NCBI GenBank assembly: GCA_910586975.1
Contig: CAJUKX010000001.1
Coordinates: 1-52,565, forward strand
Reading direction: 5' to 3'
Source: an uncultured Muribaculaceae bacterium
GTDB taxonomy: Bacteria; Bacteroidota; Bacteroidia; Bacteroidales; Muribaculaceae
Length of the DNA: 52,565 nt
This document shows, piece after piece, positions 1-10,179 of this stretch. The position numbers were made by a program, and so were the translations under genes. A model generated the notes under the pieces. That model was not told the DNA's origin. It saw nothing but the letters and a program-made list of their open reading frames with translations, and searched no databases. Each line of letters starts with the position of its first letter. The first letter of the stretch is position 1.

Positions 1-11
1 CAATATTAAAT

Positions 12-55
12 CTAAAAAAGAGACTGCCTAACTTTGATTGTTAGACAGCCTCTTA
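12..55 (-). terminator. Rho-independent terminator of the subtilase gene
   Basis: Read on the minus strand, a stem of about 13 bp with two G-U or mismatched positions closes a 7-nt loop and is followed by a run of T. It lies 36 bp beyond the stop of the subtilase gene at 91-2430. Confidence 0.75.
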
Positions 56-90
56 TCAGCAGCCGGATGGCTGCCTGTATAGCTTTTGAA

Positions 91-2430
91 TTATTTCACA
101 ACCACCTTGCGTGTGTACGAGGTGCCTTCGCCCTGTACGGTGAGCACATACACACCGGGAGCGAGTTCGGCGGTCGACACATTCACTGTGTCGCCCGAAG
201 CCTTGGCACTTGCGCTGAGCATACCGCCCATATTGTGCAGAGTAGCCACCAGGCCATTTTCACCGGCCACAAAAGCCTCGATAGCGTTGTTGTCAGAAGT
301 GATGATAAGGCGCATATCGTCGGTAAGGGCGGCATTTACACCACCGGTGGGCAGACCGAGCACCTTGCGCAGACCTGCCATGGCGTTGAACTTACCGGCG
401 CCCCACTTGGCAGCGGGATAGATGCCGTTGGTCACAAACTCATCCTTGTCTGCAGTTTCCTCGATAATGCTCTTCACATCGTCAAAGGTAAGAGTGGGAT
501 CGGCCTGGAGCCACAGAGCCACACCACCGGCGCATACGGGCGACGACATCGAAGTACCCTGCTCGGCATCATAGAAGTTACGACGACCGTTCACATTCTG
601 GTCGGCCGAGCATACATTCTTTACGTATGTTTCGAAGTCCGCTCCAAGCTGTGTGCTGAGTTTGTCCATATAGGGGGTGGAGATCGACGAGATGATAGCC
701 TGGCCGGGAGCGCACACTGTAGGCAGAGTCACACCGTCGAGGCGAGTGCCGTAAGAGCTGAAGTCGGCAGCCTCGCCCACGGGGCATTCGCCGTTGTATG
801 ATGATTTGAAGCCCGACAGAGTAGGCCAGTTGTTGCGGGTAGTCCATGCACCCACCACAATGAGGTTGTCGCCGCAGGCCATGGAATTGATGCTGAAGTC
901 GGCGCTTCCCGATTCGAATCCGGGCTGATCCATGCTCGAAAATTCCATGGGATATTCATACCCGTCTACCTTAGAGACGGCATTTGTAGCCGCCATAACA
1001 CGCTGACCGGCACTGCCTTCGATACGGAAACCGAATACCAGCTTCATGTCGCTGTTCTGGCTGCTGTACACTATGTTGGTGTTTATGCGTACGTTATAAC
1101 GATTGTTGCCGCCGGTGTTCTTAGATACGGCGATGTTTACGCTCGACGAGGTGAAAGCCTTGTCAAATGCCGGCGAGGTAACCTTGTTGTTACCGGCTGC
1201 AACATTTGAGTTGGCAATCACAGTTGTGCCTTCCTTAGAGCCGTCTATGGGATATTCGAAGAGCACAGTCTGAGTGTTGAGGTCATATACCAGAGGAACG
1301 AAGGTAAATGTCTGGTCGGTAGCGCTCCATATATCTATCACGCCCGAGAATCTTGAGGGTGCGCTGCACAGAGTTGCAAACTTGGTATCGCCTGCGCTGA
1401 AAGTCTTGTCGATTGACATATTCGAGTCGCCGTTGTTGCTCGACGAAATGAATATGGGCATATCCTTGCCGTAATTGCTCAGCACCTGGCACACGCCGTC
1501 AGTACCGTCGTGAGGACCGATCACCGAACCCATCGACAGGTTCATAACCACGGGTTTGCCCTGAGCCTTGGCAAATTCATATACATTTTTCACGGCCATG
1601 GCTATATTTGCATCGTAGAGCTCGCCGCAACCGGCTGCTATAGTAGCCTCGGGCGCCATGCCGTAGTATGGATTGGCAATATTGCGGTTAAAGGCACTGC
1701 TCACGGTCACCTTGTTGTTGTCATCGTCGATGATTGCAACTTTTGTGGCTTTACCGTTATAGCTGCCGGCCATACAACCCAGGGTATGTGTGCCGTGTGT
1801 ACCGCTGTTGTTGTCGGTCTTGAAAGAGCTAATACGGTCGGGAGTGTAAGTTATGCACGAGCCGTTGCTGCCGGTGAAATTCCACATCACGCCCATACGG
1901 CTGTTGAAATTATCATCGAGGAAGTTGACATGGTTGGGATCAAGGCCCGAATCATAAATACCGGTAATCACACCGCTGCCCTTGTAAGCCTGTTCGAGGC
2001 CCGTGCCGGCATGTATGGCTTCAACACCGGTGGCGGTACGGGCGCGGTTGAGCTGTTCGGTACGCTTTTCGCCGAACGAAATATGTCTTACAAAGTCTTT
2101 CTTCGAAATGGCTTCAATATCGGCGAGTGTACCCTGGGCAATGACCATGTCACCCACTTCGGCCAGCACTTCAATTCCACGCACTTCTAGGTCAGACACC
2201 GACGCACCGGGGTTAAGAGTGATGAAAGCCGAAACCTTGGCATCTGAGCGGCCTTTAACGGCATCAAGCGCAACAGGCAGGTTTTCGTACACTGCAGTCG
2301 AAGTCATAGGATCAAGTTGCAATTGCCTGTAAGCATCCATTACCATGATGCCGCCGGCGTCAAACTTACTTTGGGCCGAGCAAACAGTTGCTGTGGCCGC
2401 CGCAAGAATCAGCAATGTATTCTTTTTCAT
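91..2430 (-). CDS. Secreted subtilisin-like (S8) serine protease with type IX secretion sorting tail
   Basis: A predicted exported protease. It has a signal peptide (residues 1-19, ending CSA|Q), a propeptide-like segment to about 125, and a peptidase S8 domain with all three catalytic elements: Asp160 (YDSG), His212 (HGTH) and Ser627 (GTSMSSP). A beta-rich insert of about 200 residues sits between His and Ser. The last 75 or so residues end in APGVYVLTV...YTRKVVVK, the pattern of a Por/type A sorting domain, so the enzyme is probably delivered to the cell surface by T9SS (family knowledge). It is co-oriented with the SusCD operon but separated from it by a terminator and a repeat block, so it has its own promoter. 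Confidence 0.9.
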   Translation of the reverse strand: MKKNTLLILAAATATVCSAQSKFDAGGIMVMDAYRQLQLDPMTSTAVYENLPVALDAVKGRSDAKVSAFITLNPGASVSDLEVRGIEVLAEVGDMVIAQGTLADIEAISKKDFVRHISFGEKRTEQLNRARTATGVEAIHAGTGLEQAYKGSGVITGIYDSGLDPNHVNFLDDNFNSRMGVMWNFTGSNGSCITYTPDRISSFKTDNNSGTHGTHTLGCMAGSYNGKATKVAIIDDDNNKVTVSSAFNRNIANPYYGMAPEATIAAGCGELYDANIAMAVKNVYEFAKAQGKPVVMNLSMGSVIGPHDGTDGVCQVLSNYGKDMPIFISSSNNGDSNMSIDKTFSAGDTKFATLCSAPSRFSGVIDIWSATDQTFTFVPLVYDLNTQTVLFEYPIDGSKEGTTVIANSNVAAGNNKVTSPAFDKAFTSSSVNIAVSKNTGGNNRYNVRINTNIVYSSQNSDMKLVFGFRIEGSAGQRVMAATNAVSKVDGYEYPMEFSSMDQPGFESGSADFSINSMACGDNLIVVGAWTTRNNWPTLSGFKSSYNGECPVGEAADFSSYGTRLDGVTLPTVCAPGQAIISSISTPYMDKLSTQLGADFETYVKNVCSADQNVNGRRNFYDAEQGTSMSSPVCAGGVALWLQADPTLTFDDVKSIIEETADKDEFVTNGIYPAAKWGAGKFNAMAGLRKVLGLPTGGVNAALTDDMRLIITSDNNAIEAFVAGENGLVATLHNMGGMLSASAKASGDTVNVSTAELAPGVYVLTVQGEGTSYTRKVVVK

Positions 2431-2472
2431 ATCACTTGTTGATTAGTTTATAATTTTCAGTATTTCAAACTA

Positions 2473-2480
2473 CAAATTTA
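2473..2480 (-). promoter_or_regulatory. Promoter -7 element for the subtilase gene
   Basis: TAAATTTG on the minus strand, 43 bp before the start codon, fits the Bacteroidota TAnnTTTG box. I see no clear TTG at the usual 19-21 bp upstream. Confidence 0.5.
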
Positions 2481-2588
2481 ATAATTTAGCTTGATAATCT
2501 GTAAATTGGAAATGTTAAATTATTGCCATTTGTCTTTTTTAACAATAAAGAACCAGTTATGATGGCAAAGTGTATTGGTAAGATGAAT

Positions 2589-3180
2589 ATGGCATCCCGA
2601 CTCTTATACCGCATCCTGCGGATGCCGACCATTGCCGGATTGTCTGCCCGGCATGCCCTCCCTGCGGTCGTGCATACCGGGTTACGGTGTTTGCAGGCTT
2701 CCTCGCGGAAGGCATATTACGGGAGTGGGAGTATGTATCCGTCTGAATATCTATAATATAAGATGGTTTTAGGAAGATGACATCCGCCAGGATGTCTGTA
2801 AGCTCGTAACCGGGTATGCACGCGCGTAGGTGTAACCGAAGCGCAGGGCATGCCCGGTAGGCATAACAAGTAGGAACAGGCATCCGGAGGAAGCCGATTA
2901 TATAGGCCGGCCTTCTTTCATAGACGGCTTTCTGCGAATGCCTTCCGTTTGGGCGTTATCATCCGGGCATGCCCTCCCTACGGTCGTGCATACCCGGTTA
3001 CGAGCTTGCAGGCTTCCTTCGGATGCCATATTCTCAAGTTCCTTATACCCCGACTCTTATGCCGCATCCTGCGGATGCCAACCTCTGCCGGATTGTCTGC
3101 CCGGCATGCCCTCCCTGCGGTCGTGCATACCGGGTTACGGTGTTTGCAGGCTTCCTCGCGGAAGCCATATTCATGGGTAT
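2589..3180. repeat. Intergenic palindromic mosaic repeat, block 1
   Basis: This block fills the gap between the subtilase gene and the lipoprotein gene. Two copies of a unit of about 120 bp lie at 2598-2717 and 3051-3171 in the same orientation and differ at about five positions. Between them (about 2800-3015) is a nested inverted repeat: arms around GCATACCCGG/CCGGGTATGC with inner arms around GGCTTTCTGCGAATGCC and a diverged partner. Short hairpins CATCC-N3-4-GGATG and CTTCC-N4-GGAAG mark unit ends. The reading frames here follow the repeats and are not genes. Confidence 0.85.
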
Positions 3181-3218
3181 GTTGGTGTGGCGGTCTGTAC
3201 GGTAATATTCCCAATCAA

Positions 3219-3258
3219 AAAAAGTGGCTGCACCGGGGGTACAGCCACTTTTTTGATT
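3219..3258 (-). terminator. Terminator of the SusC-SusD-lipoprotein operon
   Basis: A strong stem (AAAAGTGGCTG paired with CAGCCACTTTT) around a GC-rich loop, flanked by A and T runs on both sides, 15 bp beyond the lipoprotein stop. It could work in both directions. Confidence 0.85.
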
Positions 3259-3272
3259 ATACGAGTTATGAA

Positions 3273-5231
3273 TTATTTCACTTTGAGAACCATGCTCTTG
3301 TCGATACCCTTTTTGTTGATAACGATGGGAGCGCTCTTAAGATCCATGTTGTGACGGATGGGACGGAGCATGCCTGCAACCTTAGCCTTGGCGCGGAGGT
3401 TAAGCTTGTTTTCGAGCATCTTGGCGGGAGCGCCTGCGCTCAGGTCTTCAAGAGCAATCATACCTACGGGTTTGCTGTTCCAGGCGTAGCCAAAGTTTTC
3501 ATTAGCGTCAGCTCCGAATTTGCAGCTTTCAACCACTACGATACCGTCTTCGAGGTATGAGTCATTCCAACCCTTGGCAATGATCTGTTCGTCGGTCCAA
3601 CCGGCCTGAGCAACGGCGAAGCCTGCCATGTTACCCATGTAGCCCATGTAGTTGTTTTCGGCAGAGAAACCGAATGATGAACGAGATGTAGCGAAGCCTG
3701 AAGCCTGAGGCTGAATCTTAACCACTTCGGGGTTAGAGCAGTCAATGATAATGCTGTAGGGAGCTTCATTTTCGTTGATTTCGAGCTCGTTGAGTACGCT
3801 TGTGGGAGCGAGGTAAACATTCTTCAGACGGTAGAGACCCGGTTCGGTCTTGTGCTTCTGCACGGTGAATTCCCAGGGTAGTTCTTCGTAAGTTACTTCA
3901 CTACCATCTTTAGCGGTAAATGTAAAGGCAGCTGTAAACCAACCGTCCTGGATAAGACCGGTGCTGTAGTCCTGCCAATCAGCATTTTCAGTATCGCCTC
4001 CACCGAGGAGTACGTTGAACTTGACAGCAGAAGCATTCTGAACTTCACCGTTTGCAAAGCTTGCGAGTACTGCGATGTATTCGCCACCTTCACTTACGGG
4101 AACACGAACATTCTGTTCACCTGTGGCAACTGAAACGGCGCTTTCGTCACCGGCTTGGATAGCTGCGAGGATTTCCTGAGCAGACATTGTGTTAGAAATC
4201 ATGAGCTTGGCATTTTCAGCATCAGAACCAACATTGGTTACAAACTGAGCGAAAGATTCAGTAGATACTGAGGTGAATACACCTTCGTACTTGAAAGCAA
4301 CAGAATAATCCTTGTAGTCACCTACAATACATCTTTCATAACCGTAGCTACCGTTGAGAAGAGCAGGTTTACCTGTGGCAGGATTATACACATAGTACAC
4401 TACAAAAATATCGAAAGTACCTGTTTCTTCATCATAAACCGACGAATCGATGAATTCAGATGCATCTTCACCAATTGTAGCCTGATATGTATAAACATCA
4501 GTAACGTATTCATCCAATGCTCCAACGTCAGAAACGTTGACTTGAACGTTAGTGGGAGTATCGAAGGGGATACGGATATAGTTGGTAGTACGATCCCACT
4601 CCATGGTGAGGGTTACATTCTGGCGCCAGTGATCAATTCTGAACTGAGCAAGGTTGGCATCTTCAGTATTATCACGGATATAGATGGGCAATTCGGGATC
4701 AGCACCTGACATGAGGAAGCCGAGATCGTAGAACCATGTGCAGATACCCTTGTCGTAGGGTTTCCAAGCGCCCCATGATGCGGGGATAGTAATGGTATAA
4801 GTACCGTTTACCACACCGTTCATGTAAGTGGGAACACCTTGAGCGAATTCTACATTGATTTTGAATGAAGAATTAGAAGGAACTTCTGCGAGGTTGCAGT
4901 TTACAATGATTGAACTGCTTGTCTGACCTTCGGCGAATGATACCGAGTTGGGGAATGTGAAAGCTCCCTCGGGGGTATCACCGGTGATGCTGATAGCGTA
5001 TGTAGCAGCATCAGTAAGGCCAAAGCGATCAACGGGAATGCTGAAAGCGTTATCAGTCTTGGCAACTTCAATTGTTGTAGGATTTGTCGAGGGGAAGTAA
5101 AGACCCTCTGACGATGAACCTGTTGAGGGCGATGTTGCGAAATCGTCCAGTGTAGATTCATCACAGGCCGCGAACGAGAAGCTCATTGCAACGGCACTTG
5201 CGAGCAATATTGATGATTTGAAAAATTTCAT
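3273..5231 (-). CDS. SusE/F-position surface lipoprotein, function unknown
   Basis: A 652-residue lipoprotein with an SPII signal ending SFAAC (Cys23) and an acidic stretch after it (DESTLDD), a pattern linked to surface export of lipoproteins in Bacteroidetes. Residues about 45-150 resemble a Calx-beta-like fold (FTFPNSVSFAEGQTSSSIIV). The rest is beta-rich and I do not recognise a catalytic domain. It is the third gene after SusC and SusD, with a 35-bp gap, the place usually taken by SusE/SusF-type substrate-binding lipoproteins. Function by position only. Confidence 0.85.
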   Translation of the reverse strand: MKFFKSSILLASAVAMSFSFAACDESTLDDFATSPSTGSSSEGLYFPSTNPTTIEVAKTDNAFSIPVDRFGLTDAATYAISITGDTPEGAFTFPNSVSFAEGQTSSSIIVNCNLAEVPSNSSFKINVEFAQGVPTYMNGVVNGTYTITIPASWGAWKPYDKGICTWFYDLGFLMSGADPELPIYIRDNTEDANLAQFRIDHWRQNVTLTMEWDRTTNYIRIPFDTPTNVQVNVSDVGALDEYVTDVYTYQATIGEDASEFIDSSVYDEETGTFDIFVVYYVYNPATGKPALLNGSYGYERCIVGDYKDYSVAFKYEGVFTSVSTESFAQFVTNVGSDAENAKLMISNTMSAQEILAAIQAGDESAVSVATGEQNVRVPVSEGGEYIAVLASFANGEVQNASAVKFNVLLGGGDTENADWQDYSTGLIQDGWFTAAFTFTAKDGSEVTYEELPWEFTVQKHKTEPGLYRLKNVYLAPTSVLNELEINENEAPYSIIIDCSNPEVVKIQPQASGFATSRSSFGFSAENNYMGYMGNMAGFAVAQAGWTDEQIIAKGWNDSYLEDGIVVVESCKFGADANENFGYAWNSKPVGMIALEDLSAGAPAKMLENKLNLRAKAKVAGMLRPIRHNMDLKSAPIVINKKGIDKSMVLKVK

Positions 5232-5266
5232 AATGTAAGTTTTTGCACTAAGTTTGACAAATCCAA

Positions 5267-6913
5267 TTATTCAACCGGTGCGGTATACAGACCTGAAGGA
5301 TCAGGATTGTTGAAATTAACCATAGCAGCATTACCACTTGCTTCCTGCTGAACGAATACGAAGTTCATCCAAGCGGGACGGCCTTCAGTATTGTAACGGC
5401 GGGCAACAGCAAAGTTTGTACCGGGATAATAACGGGTTACAGACTTGTTGAGACGCTTGTAGTCAAAGAAGATGAGACCTTCGCCGAAGAGCTCAATACG
5501 CTTCTGCAGGAAACATTCGTCAACAACTTCTTCCTTAGACGATGCATTGCATACATATTTGGGGTTGCGGTATGTCTTAACGAAGTCTTCAAGAAGGGTC
5601 TTACCTTCAGCGGGGCTGAGCTGTGCGGCAGCTTCGGCTTCAATAAGGTACATTTCTTCTACGCGCATGGTAGGAATACCTACGGCGCAAGCAGTTGAGG
5701 AAGATTCCATATCACCGGCACCGGGCTTGAACTTAAGCGAAGCGTATTCAGGAAGTTCAACACCTTGAGAGAGGAGATAATTATTGTTGATATAGTTTTC
5801 CTGACCTGAAAGAGCAGAACCGGCGGGAGCTACGAATGTAAGCTTACGGAAGTCGGTGTCTTCGATTTTGCTGTAAAGATCTGCATCGATCATTACGAAG
5901 GGACCTGAAGCGGCATAACCCTGTACATATTCGTTAGACGACCAAGAAGTCCAGTTTACGATACCTGTCTTAACGGCATTGTCGTCAGAGAGGAGCTGTT
6001 GACCCCACATCCACGAGGGAGTGCTGAGGTCGTTGAAACCTGTGGTGAGAGACAGCCACTGGTCGCGGGTGGTAACAGTACCTGCACCGTGGGCGTCAAT
6101 AGCCTTGCGGGCATATTCGCGAGCCTTGGCATAGTCTTCGTCCCACATATAGGCACGGGCCTTAAGACCGTAAACACATGCGAGGTTAGGCATAGTCTTT
6201 GATGTGCGCATCTGAGCGTTGATGTACTGCTCGGCCTTATCGAGGTCGTTGATAAGGAATTCCATCATAGCCTCGTGGGTAACACGAGGATTGGCACGGC
6301 CTTCAGCTTCGGTCATATTCTCGGTTACGATAGGTACAGTATAACCTGTAACGTTTGTTACACCATCCATATAAGGATTGCCGGCTACTTTGGGATCCGT
6401 CTTTTCGCAAGGAAGGTACTCATACAGACGAGCCATATCAAGAAGAGCCATGGCACGATAAGCGTAACCGCTGCCGAGGAACTGCTTGTTCAGAGGGTTC
6501 TCAGTTTCGGGGTCAATTGCACCGATAGTGAGGTTGGCAGTCTGGAGAAGCTTGCTGTAGTACCACCATGTGAACTGGCTGGTCAGATAGCTTTCACCTA
6601 TAGATTGGCAGCTTTCCCATGAGTTGAAGTGGTCATAGGTTGAAGAAACTATGGGCATATCGCCGGTCATGACGTCGCGCATGTGCATCATGGCGGGATA
6701 ACCGAAGTCGTAGTGAACTGATATAGGAAGAATAAGCACCGCGTTCATGTAAGCAGGCATGGCCATGGCAAGCGATTCTGCAGCCTTGGGCGAATCCATT
6801 ACCTGATCCTGTGTAGCTACATCAGTAGGGAACTCTTCCTCGATACACCCGGTGAGCATAACAGAAGGTACTGCTATGGCTCCGACCAAAAGGGATTTAA
6901 ATATCTTGTTCAT
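5267..6913 (-). CDS. SusD/RagB-family nutrient-binding outer membrane lipoprotein
   Basis: A 548-residue SusD-like lipoprotein with an SPII signal (VMLTGC, Cys23), helical TPR-like N-terminal half and typical SusD landmarks such as YRAMALLDMARLYEYLP and a C-terminal RIELFGEGLIFFDYKRLN segment. In known pairs it forms a lid on the SusC barrel and captures oligosaccharide or peptide ligands. It starts 20 bp after the SusC stop, so the two are co-transcribed. No glycosidase, sensor or sigma/anti-sigma pair is nearby, so the substrate cannot be named. Confidence 0.95.
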   Translation of the reverse strand: MNKIFKSLLVGAIAVPSVMLTGCIEEEFPTDVATQDQVMDSPKAAESLAMAMPAYMNAVLILPISVHYDFGYPAMMHMRDVMTGDMPIVSSTYDHFNSWESCQSIGESYLTSQFTWWYYSKLLQTANLTIGAIDPETENPLNKQFLGSGYAYRAMALLDMARLYEYLPCEKTDPKVAGNPYMDGVTNVTGYTVPIVTENMTEAEGRANPRVTHEAMMEFLINDLDKAEQYINAQMRTSKTMPNLACVYGLKARAYMWDEDYAKAREYARKAIDAHGAGTVTTRDQWLSLTTGFNDLSTPSWMWGQQLLSDDNAVKTGIVNWTSWSSNEYVQGYAASGPFVMIDADLYSKIEDTDFRKLTFVAPAGSALSGQENYINNNYLLSQGVELPEYASLKFKPGAGDMESSSTACAVGIPTMRVEEMYLIEAEAAAQLSPAEGKTLLEDFVKTYRNPKYVCNASSKEEVVDECFLQKRIELFGEGLIFFDYKRLNKSVTRYYPGTNFAVARRYNTEGRPAWMNFVFVQQEASGNAAMVNFNNPDPSGLYTAPVE

Positions 6914-6933
6914 ATTGTTTGTTCCTTGTTAGA

Positions 6934-9900
6934 TTAGAAAGTAATGTTAATACCACCTGAGATGGTGCGGATGGGAGAATAGTAAGTGGCATTACCACCA
7001 CCTGCTACGCTCAAGCGGGGATCAAGACCCTTGCGCTTTGACCACAGAGCCACGTTGTCGGCACTGAGGTAGAGACGGAGCGACTTGAGGTAGAGCTTCT
7101 GAGCCAGGTTTTCGGGCAGAGTGAAGCCGAAGTTGATGTTCTGCAGGCTGAGGTAAGAAGCGTTGGTGAGCCAACGGTCAGAGCTGCCGTTAACATACTG
7201 ATCGCCGTACTGGAAACGAGGTATATCAGAGTTGGGGTTTTCGGGAGTCCAAGCCTTGTAGATATCCTTGTGGAAGTTCTTACCTACGTTACCATCGTAG
7301 GGAGAACCCATGAGGCTGGCGTATGTAGAGTCATAAGTCTTACCACCGATCTGGTAGTTGAAGTTAAGACCGAGGTCGAACCACTTAACGCGGAAGTTGG
7401 CACCGAAACCACCATATACGGGTGCGAGAGCCGAACCACAGAGGTGGTAAGTAGCTTCTGCAAAGTTTGTCGTTGTTTCTTCCTTGGTGATGAGATCGCC
7501 ATCAGCATCATACTGGTTTTTTCCTTCTGCGTCAAGTACGGGAACTGACTTCCACCAAAGAGATTCACCGGTTTTGGGGTCTACGCCGGCATATTTCTTC
7601 ATGTGGAATGTGTACATGGGTTCGCCTTCACCGTAGAAGTAGCTGCCATTCTGATAACCGTCAACCTTGTCTACACGTGAAGTCTTACGTTCGTCGGGCA
7701 GACGTGTGATGCGGTTCTTGTACCATGTCATGTTGAAGTTAAGGTCGATAGAGTAGTCCTTAAGATCGAGAACACGGCCGTGGAGGTCGATTTCGATACC
7801 CTTGTTGCTCATATCACCTACGTTGGCATAGTAGCCGCTCCAACCCATAGAGGGTGCGAGGGGGAAGTAGAACAACATGTCAGAAGTCTTGCGGATGAAG
7901 CCTTCAACGCTACCCGAAAGGCGTTCGTTGAAGAAGCTGAATTCAACACCTGCGTTGAATGTACCACCGGTTTCCCAAGTGATGTTTTCGTTACCCATAA
8001 GGTCGGGCACTACAGATACAGAGCCGTTTGAGTTTTCAACGGTGTAAGTATTGGTGTAGAGGAAGTCGCCGATATTATCGTTACCCTGTTCACCGTAAGA
8101 AGCCTTGATCTTGAGGAGGTCGATCCAAGTAACTTCGTTGAGGAAGTTTTCCTTGCTGATGATCCATGCACCACCGGCGCTCCAGAAGTTACCCCAACGA
8201 TGCTTGGGATGGAAACGTGAAGAAGCGTCACGACGGAAAGAAGCAGAGAAGAAATACTTGCTGTCATAGTCATACTGACCGCGGAAGATCCAACCTTCGT
8301 TGTTGTAGCTGTCAGCAACAGAATATGCACTGAGGGTTGTGATCATGTTGGCAAGCTCGTAGTTGTGGGGGTCGAACATATTGCTCTTGGCACCCTGAAG
8401 CTGGGTGGTCTTCTGGAAATATGTTTCGTGACCGGCAAGAGCCTCAACGTTGTGAAGACCATACTTGTGGCCCCAGTTGAGAAGCTGCTGGAATGTGTAG
8501 TTCAAACGACGGTACTTTGTACGGTAGAGGATACCGTTTTCAGCCACCTGCTGACCATAGTAGGGGTTGGTGAATGAAGTATTGTCGTACTCGATGAAGT
8601 CGAGGTTGTTGTTGGCAGTGAAACGGAAGTCGTTGAGGAAACGGATTTCGATAGATCCGGTTGCGCTCACTGCATTACCGTTCTGCTTGTTCTTGTTGAG
8701 GATAGATTCGCCGATGGGGTTGACGTTACCGCCGAAGGGAGGACGTGTAAGACCGGCGTTACCTAAATTACCATAGTCATACATTATAAGACCGTTCTCG
8801 TCCTTACGGATAGAGCCGTCGGCATTGCGGATATAGAGGGGGTAGATGGGAGCGATGGCAGAACCGGCAGCGAAGGGGTTGCCTGAACCGGCAGAGCTAC
8901 CTTCGTCGCTACCGAAAGCGTCGCGTTCGTAGTGGGTGTAGCTGAGGTCACCTGCAACCTTCATCCATTCCTTGGCCTGAGTGTCGGCGGCAAGACGGCC
9001 GGTGAAACGGCTGTAGCCTGATTCGGGGGTGATACCTTCGTTATCGAGGTAACCGGCTGAGAGGTAGAAGTTGCTTGATTCAGAAGCCTTGGCTACAGAA
9101 AGGTTGTATTCCTGACGGAGGCTGTTTGAGTAAGCTGCATCGAGCCAGTTGTCGGGAGTAAGATAGTATTCAGTGCCCTGATAGTTTACGAGACGGCCCA
9201 TAGTAGCGTTGGGGTTGATCTTACCGTCCTGACCGATAAGCATCTGTCCGGCGGGAACATCGTAAACGTTGTACTGAAGGCTATAGGGGTTCTGAGAGTT
9301 GCCTACAGCCAGGTTCTGGTTGGCCCACAGATAGGGGTTGGCAACGTTGTTGGCCTGGGCGTAGTTGTAGAGTGAACGATAGTGAGCTTCGTAGTACTTG
9401 GCGGGATCGGTGATATAGTTGTATTCCTGCTGAGCCTTGGAGTTGGAACCGAGACGAACGTCAACAGTAACGCGGGCTTCACCGGCCTTGGCGCGCTTGG
9501 TGGTGATAAGAATAACACCATTGGCACCGCGGGCACCGTAAAGTGCGTTTGAAGCGGCATCCTTAAGAATGGTCATTGAAGCGATATCGTTGGTATTGAT
9601 GGTGTTCATGTTACCTGAGAAGGGAGTACCATCGACAACAATCAGGGGCGAAGTGCCGGCCGAGATTGAAGAAATACCGCGGATAAGAATAGAGGGGCTG
9701 TCTGCACCGGGAGCACCTGAAGCATTGTTGATCTGCACACCGGCAACCTGACCCTTAAGAGCGTTAAGAGGATTGGACACCTGGGCTTGCTCGATCTGGG
9801 CACCGTCAACAACGGCAGCCGAACCGGTGAAAGAAGAACGTGTGGCAGTACCGTAGGCCACTGCGATAACGTCGCTCAGTACGTTTGAAGAAGGCTGAAG

Positions 9901-10179
9901 TTTGACAGTCAGCGCTCCTGTACCAATAGTCACATGCTGGGTTTCGTAACCAACATATGAAACAGTAAGCTTTGTAACAGAGCTCGGCACGGTGATGGTG
10001 AAGGCACCATCAGCATCAGTTGCGACACCGGTTGTAGCACCGTGGGCTGTCACAGATGCACCAATCAACGGATCACCGTTGGTGGCGTCGAGGACAGTAC
10101 CATTGACTGTACGCGTCTGTGCCGACGCACACAATCCGATAGTAAGCACTGCCACAAGTAAAAGAAACAGCTTTTTCAT
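6934..10179 (-). CDS. SusC/RagA-family TonB-dependent outer membrane transporter
   Basis: A 1081-residue TonB-linked transporter. Order: signal peptide (ending CASA|Q, residue 20), a carboxypeptidase-regulatory-like domain (about 22-100), plug domain (about 105-230, with the family motif SNALYGARGANGVILITTK) and a long C-terminal beta-barrel ending in an aromatic residue (NITF). No N-terminal anti-sigma-binding (STN) domain is present. First gene of the SusC-SusD-lipoprotein operon; it would import the ligand bound by the SusD partner. Confidence 0.97.
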   Translation of the reverse strand: MKKLFLLLVAVLTIGLCASAQTRTVNGTVLDATNGDPLIGASVTAHGATTGVATDADGAFTITVPSSVTKLTVSYVGYETQHVTIGTGALTVKLQPSSNVLSDVIAVAYGTATRSSFTGSAAVVDGAQIEQAQVSNPLNALKGQVAGVQINNASGAPGADSPSILIRGISSISAGTSPLIVVDGTPFSGNMNTINTNDIASMTILKDAASNALYGARGANGVILITTKRAKAGEARVTVDVRLGSNSKAQQEYNYITDPAKYYEAHYRSLYNYAQANNVANPYLWANQNLAVGNSQNPYSLQYNVYDVPAGQMLIGQDGKINPNATMGRLVNYQGTEYYLTPDNWLDAAYSNSLRQEYNLSVAKASESSNFYLSAGYLDNEGITPESGYSRFTGRLAADTQAKEWMKVAGDLSYTHYERDAFGSDEGSSAGSGNPFAAGSAIAPIYPLYIRNADGSIRKDENGLIMYDYGNLGNAGLTRPPFGGNVNPIGESILNKNKQNGNAVSATGSIEIRFLNDFRFTANNNLDFIEYDNTSFTNPYYGQQVAENGILYRTKYRRLNYTFQQLLNWGHKYGLHNVEALAGHETYFQKTTQLQGAKSNMFDPHNYELANMITTLSAYSVADSYNNEGWIFRGQYDYDSKYFFSASFRRDASSRFHPKHRWGNFWSAGGAWIISKENFLNEVTWIDLLKIKASYGEQGNDNIGDFLYTNTYTVENSNGSVSVVPDLMGNENITWETGGTFNAGVEFSFFNERLSGSVEGFIRKTSDMLFYFPLAPSMGWSGYYANVGDMSNKGIEIDLHGRVLDLKDYSIDLNFNMTWYKNRITRLPDERKTSRVDKVDGYQNGSYFYGEGEPMYTFHMKKYAGVDPKTGESLWWKSVPVLDAEGKNQYDADGDLITKEETTTNFAEATYHLCGSALAPVYGGFGANFRVKWFDLGLNFNYQIGGKTYDSTYASLMGSPYDGNVGKNFHKDIYKAWTPENPNSDIPRFQYGDQYVNGSSDRWLTNASYLSLQNINFGFTLPENLAQKLYLKSLRLYLSADNVALWSKRKGLDPRLSVAGGGNATYYSPIRTISGGINITF

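Noticed and set aside
2523..3560. Overlapping open frames rich in MPSLRSCIPGY, ACPPCGRAY and similar peptides, also in the other repeat blocks
   Set aside because: The same peptides recur in several frames and on both strands wherever the palindromic repeat occurs, without a start context or family match; they are translations of the repeat, not genes.
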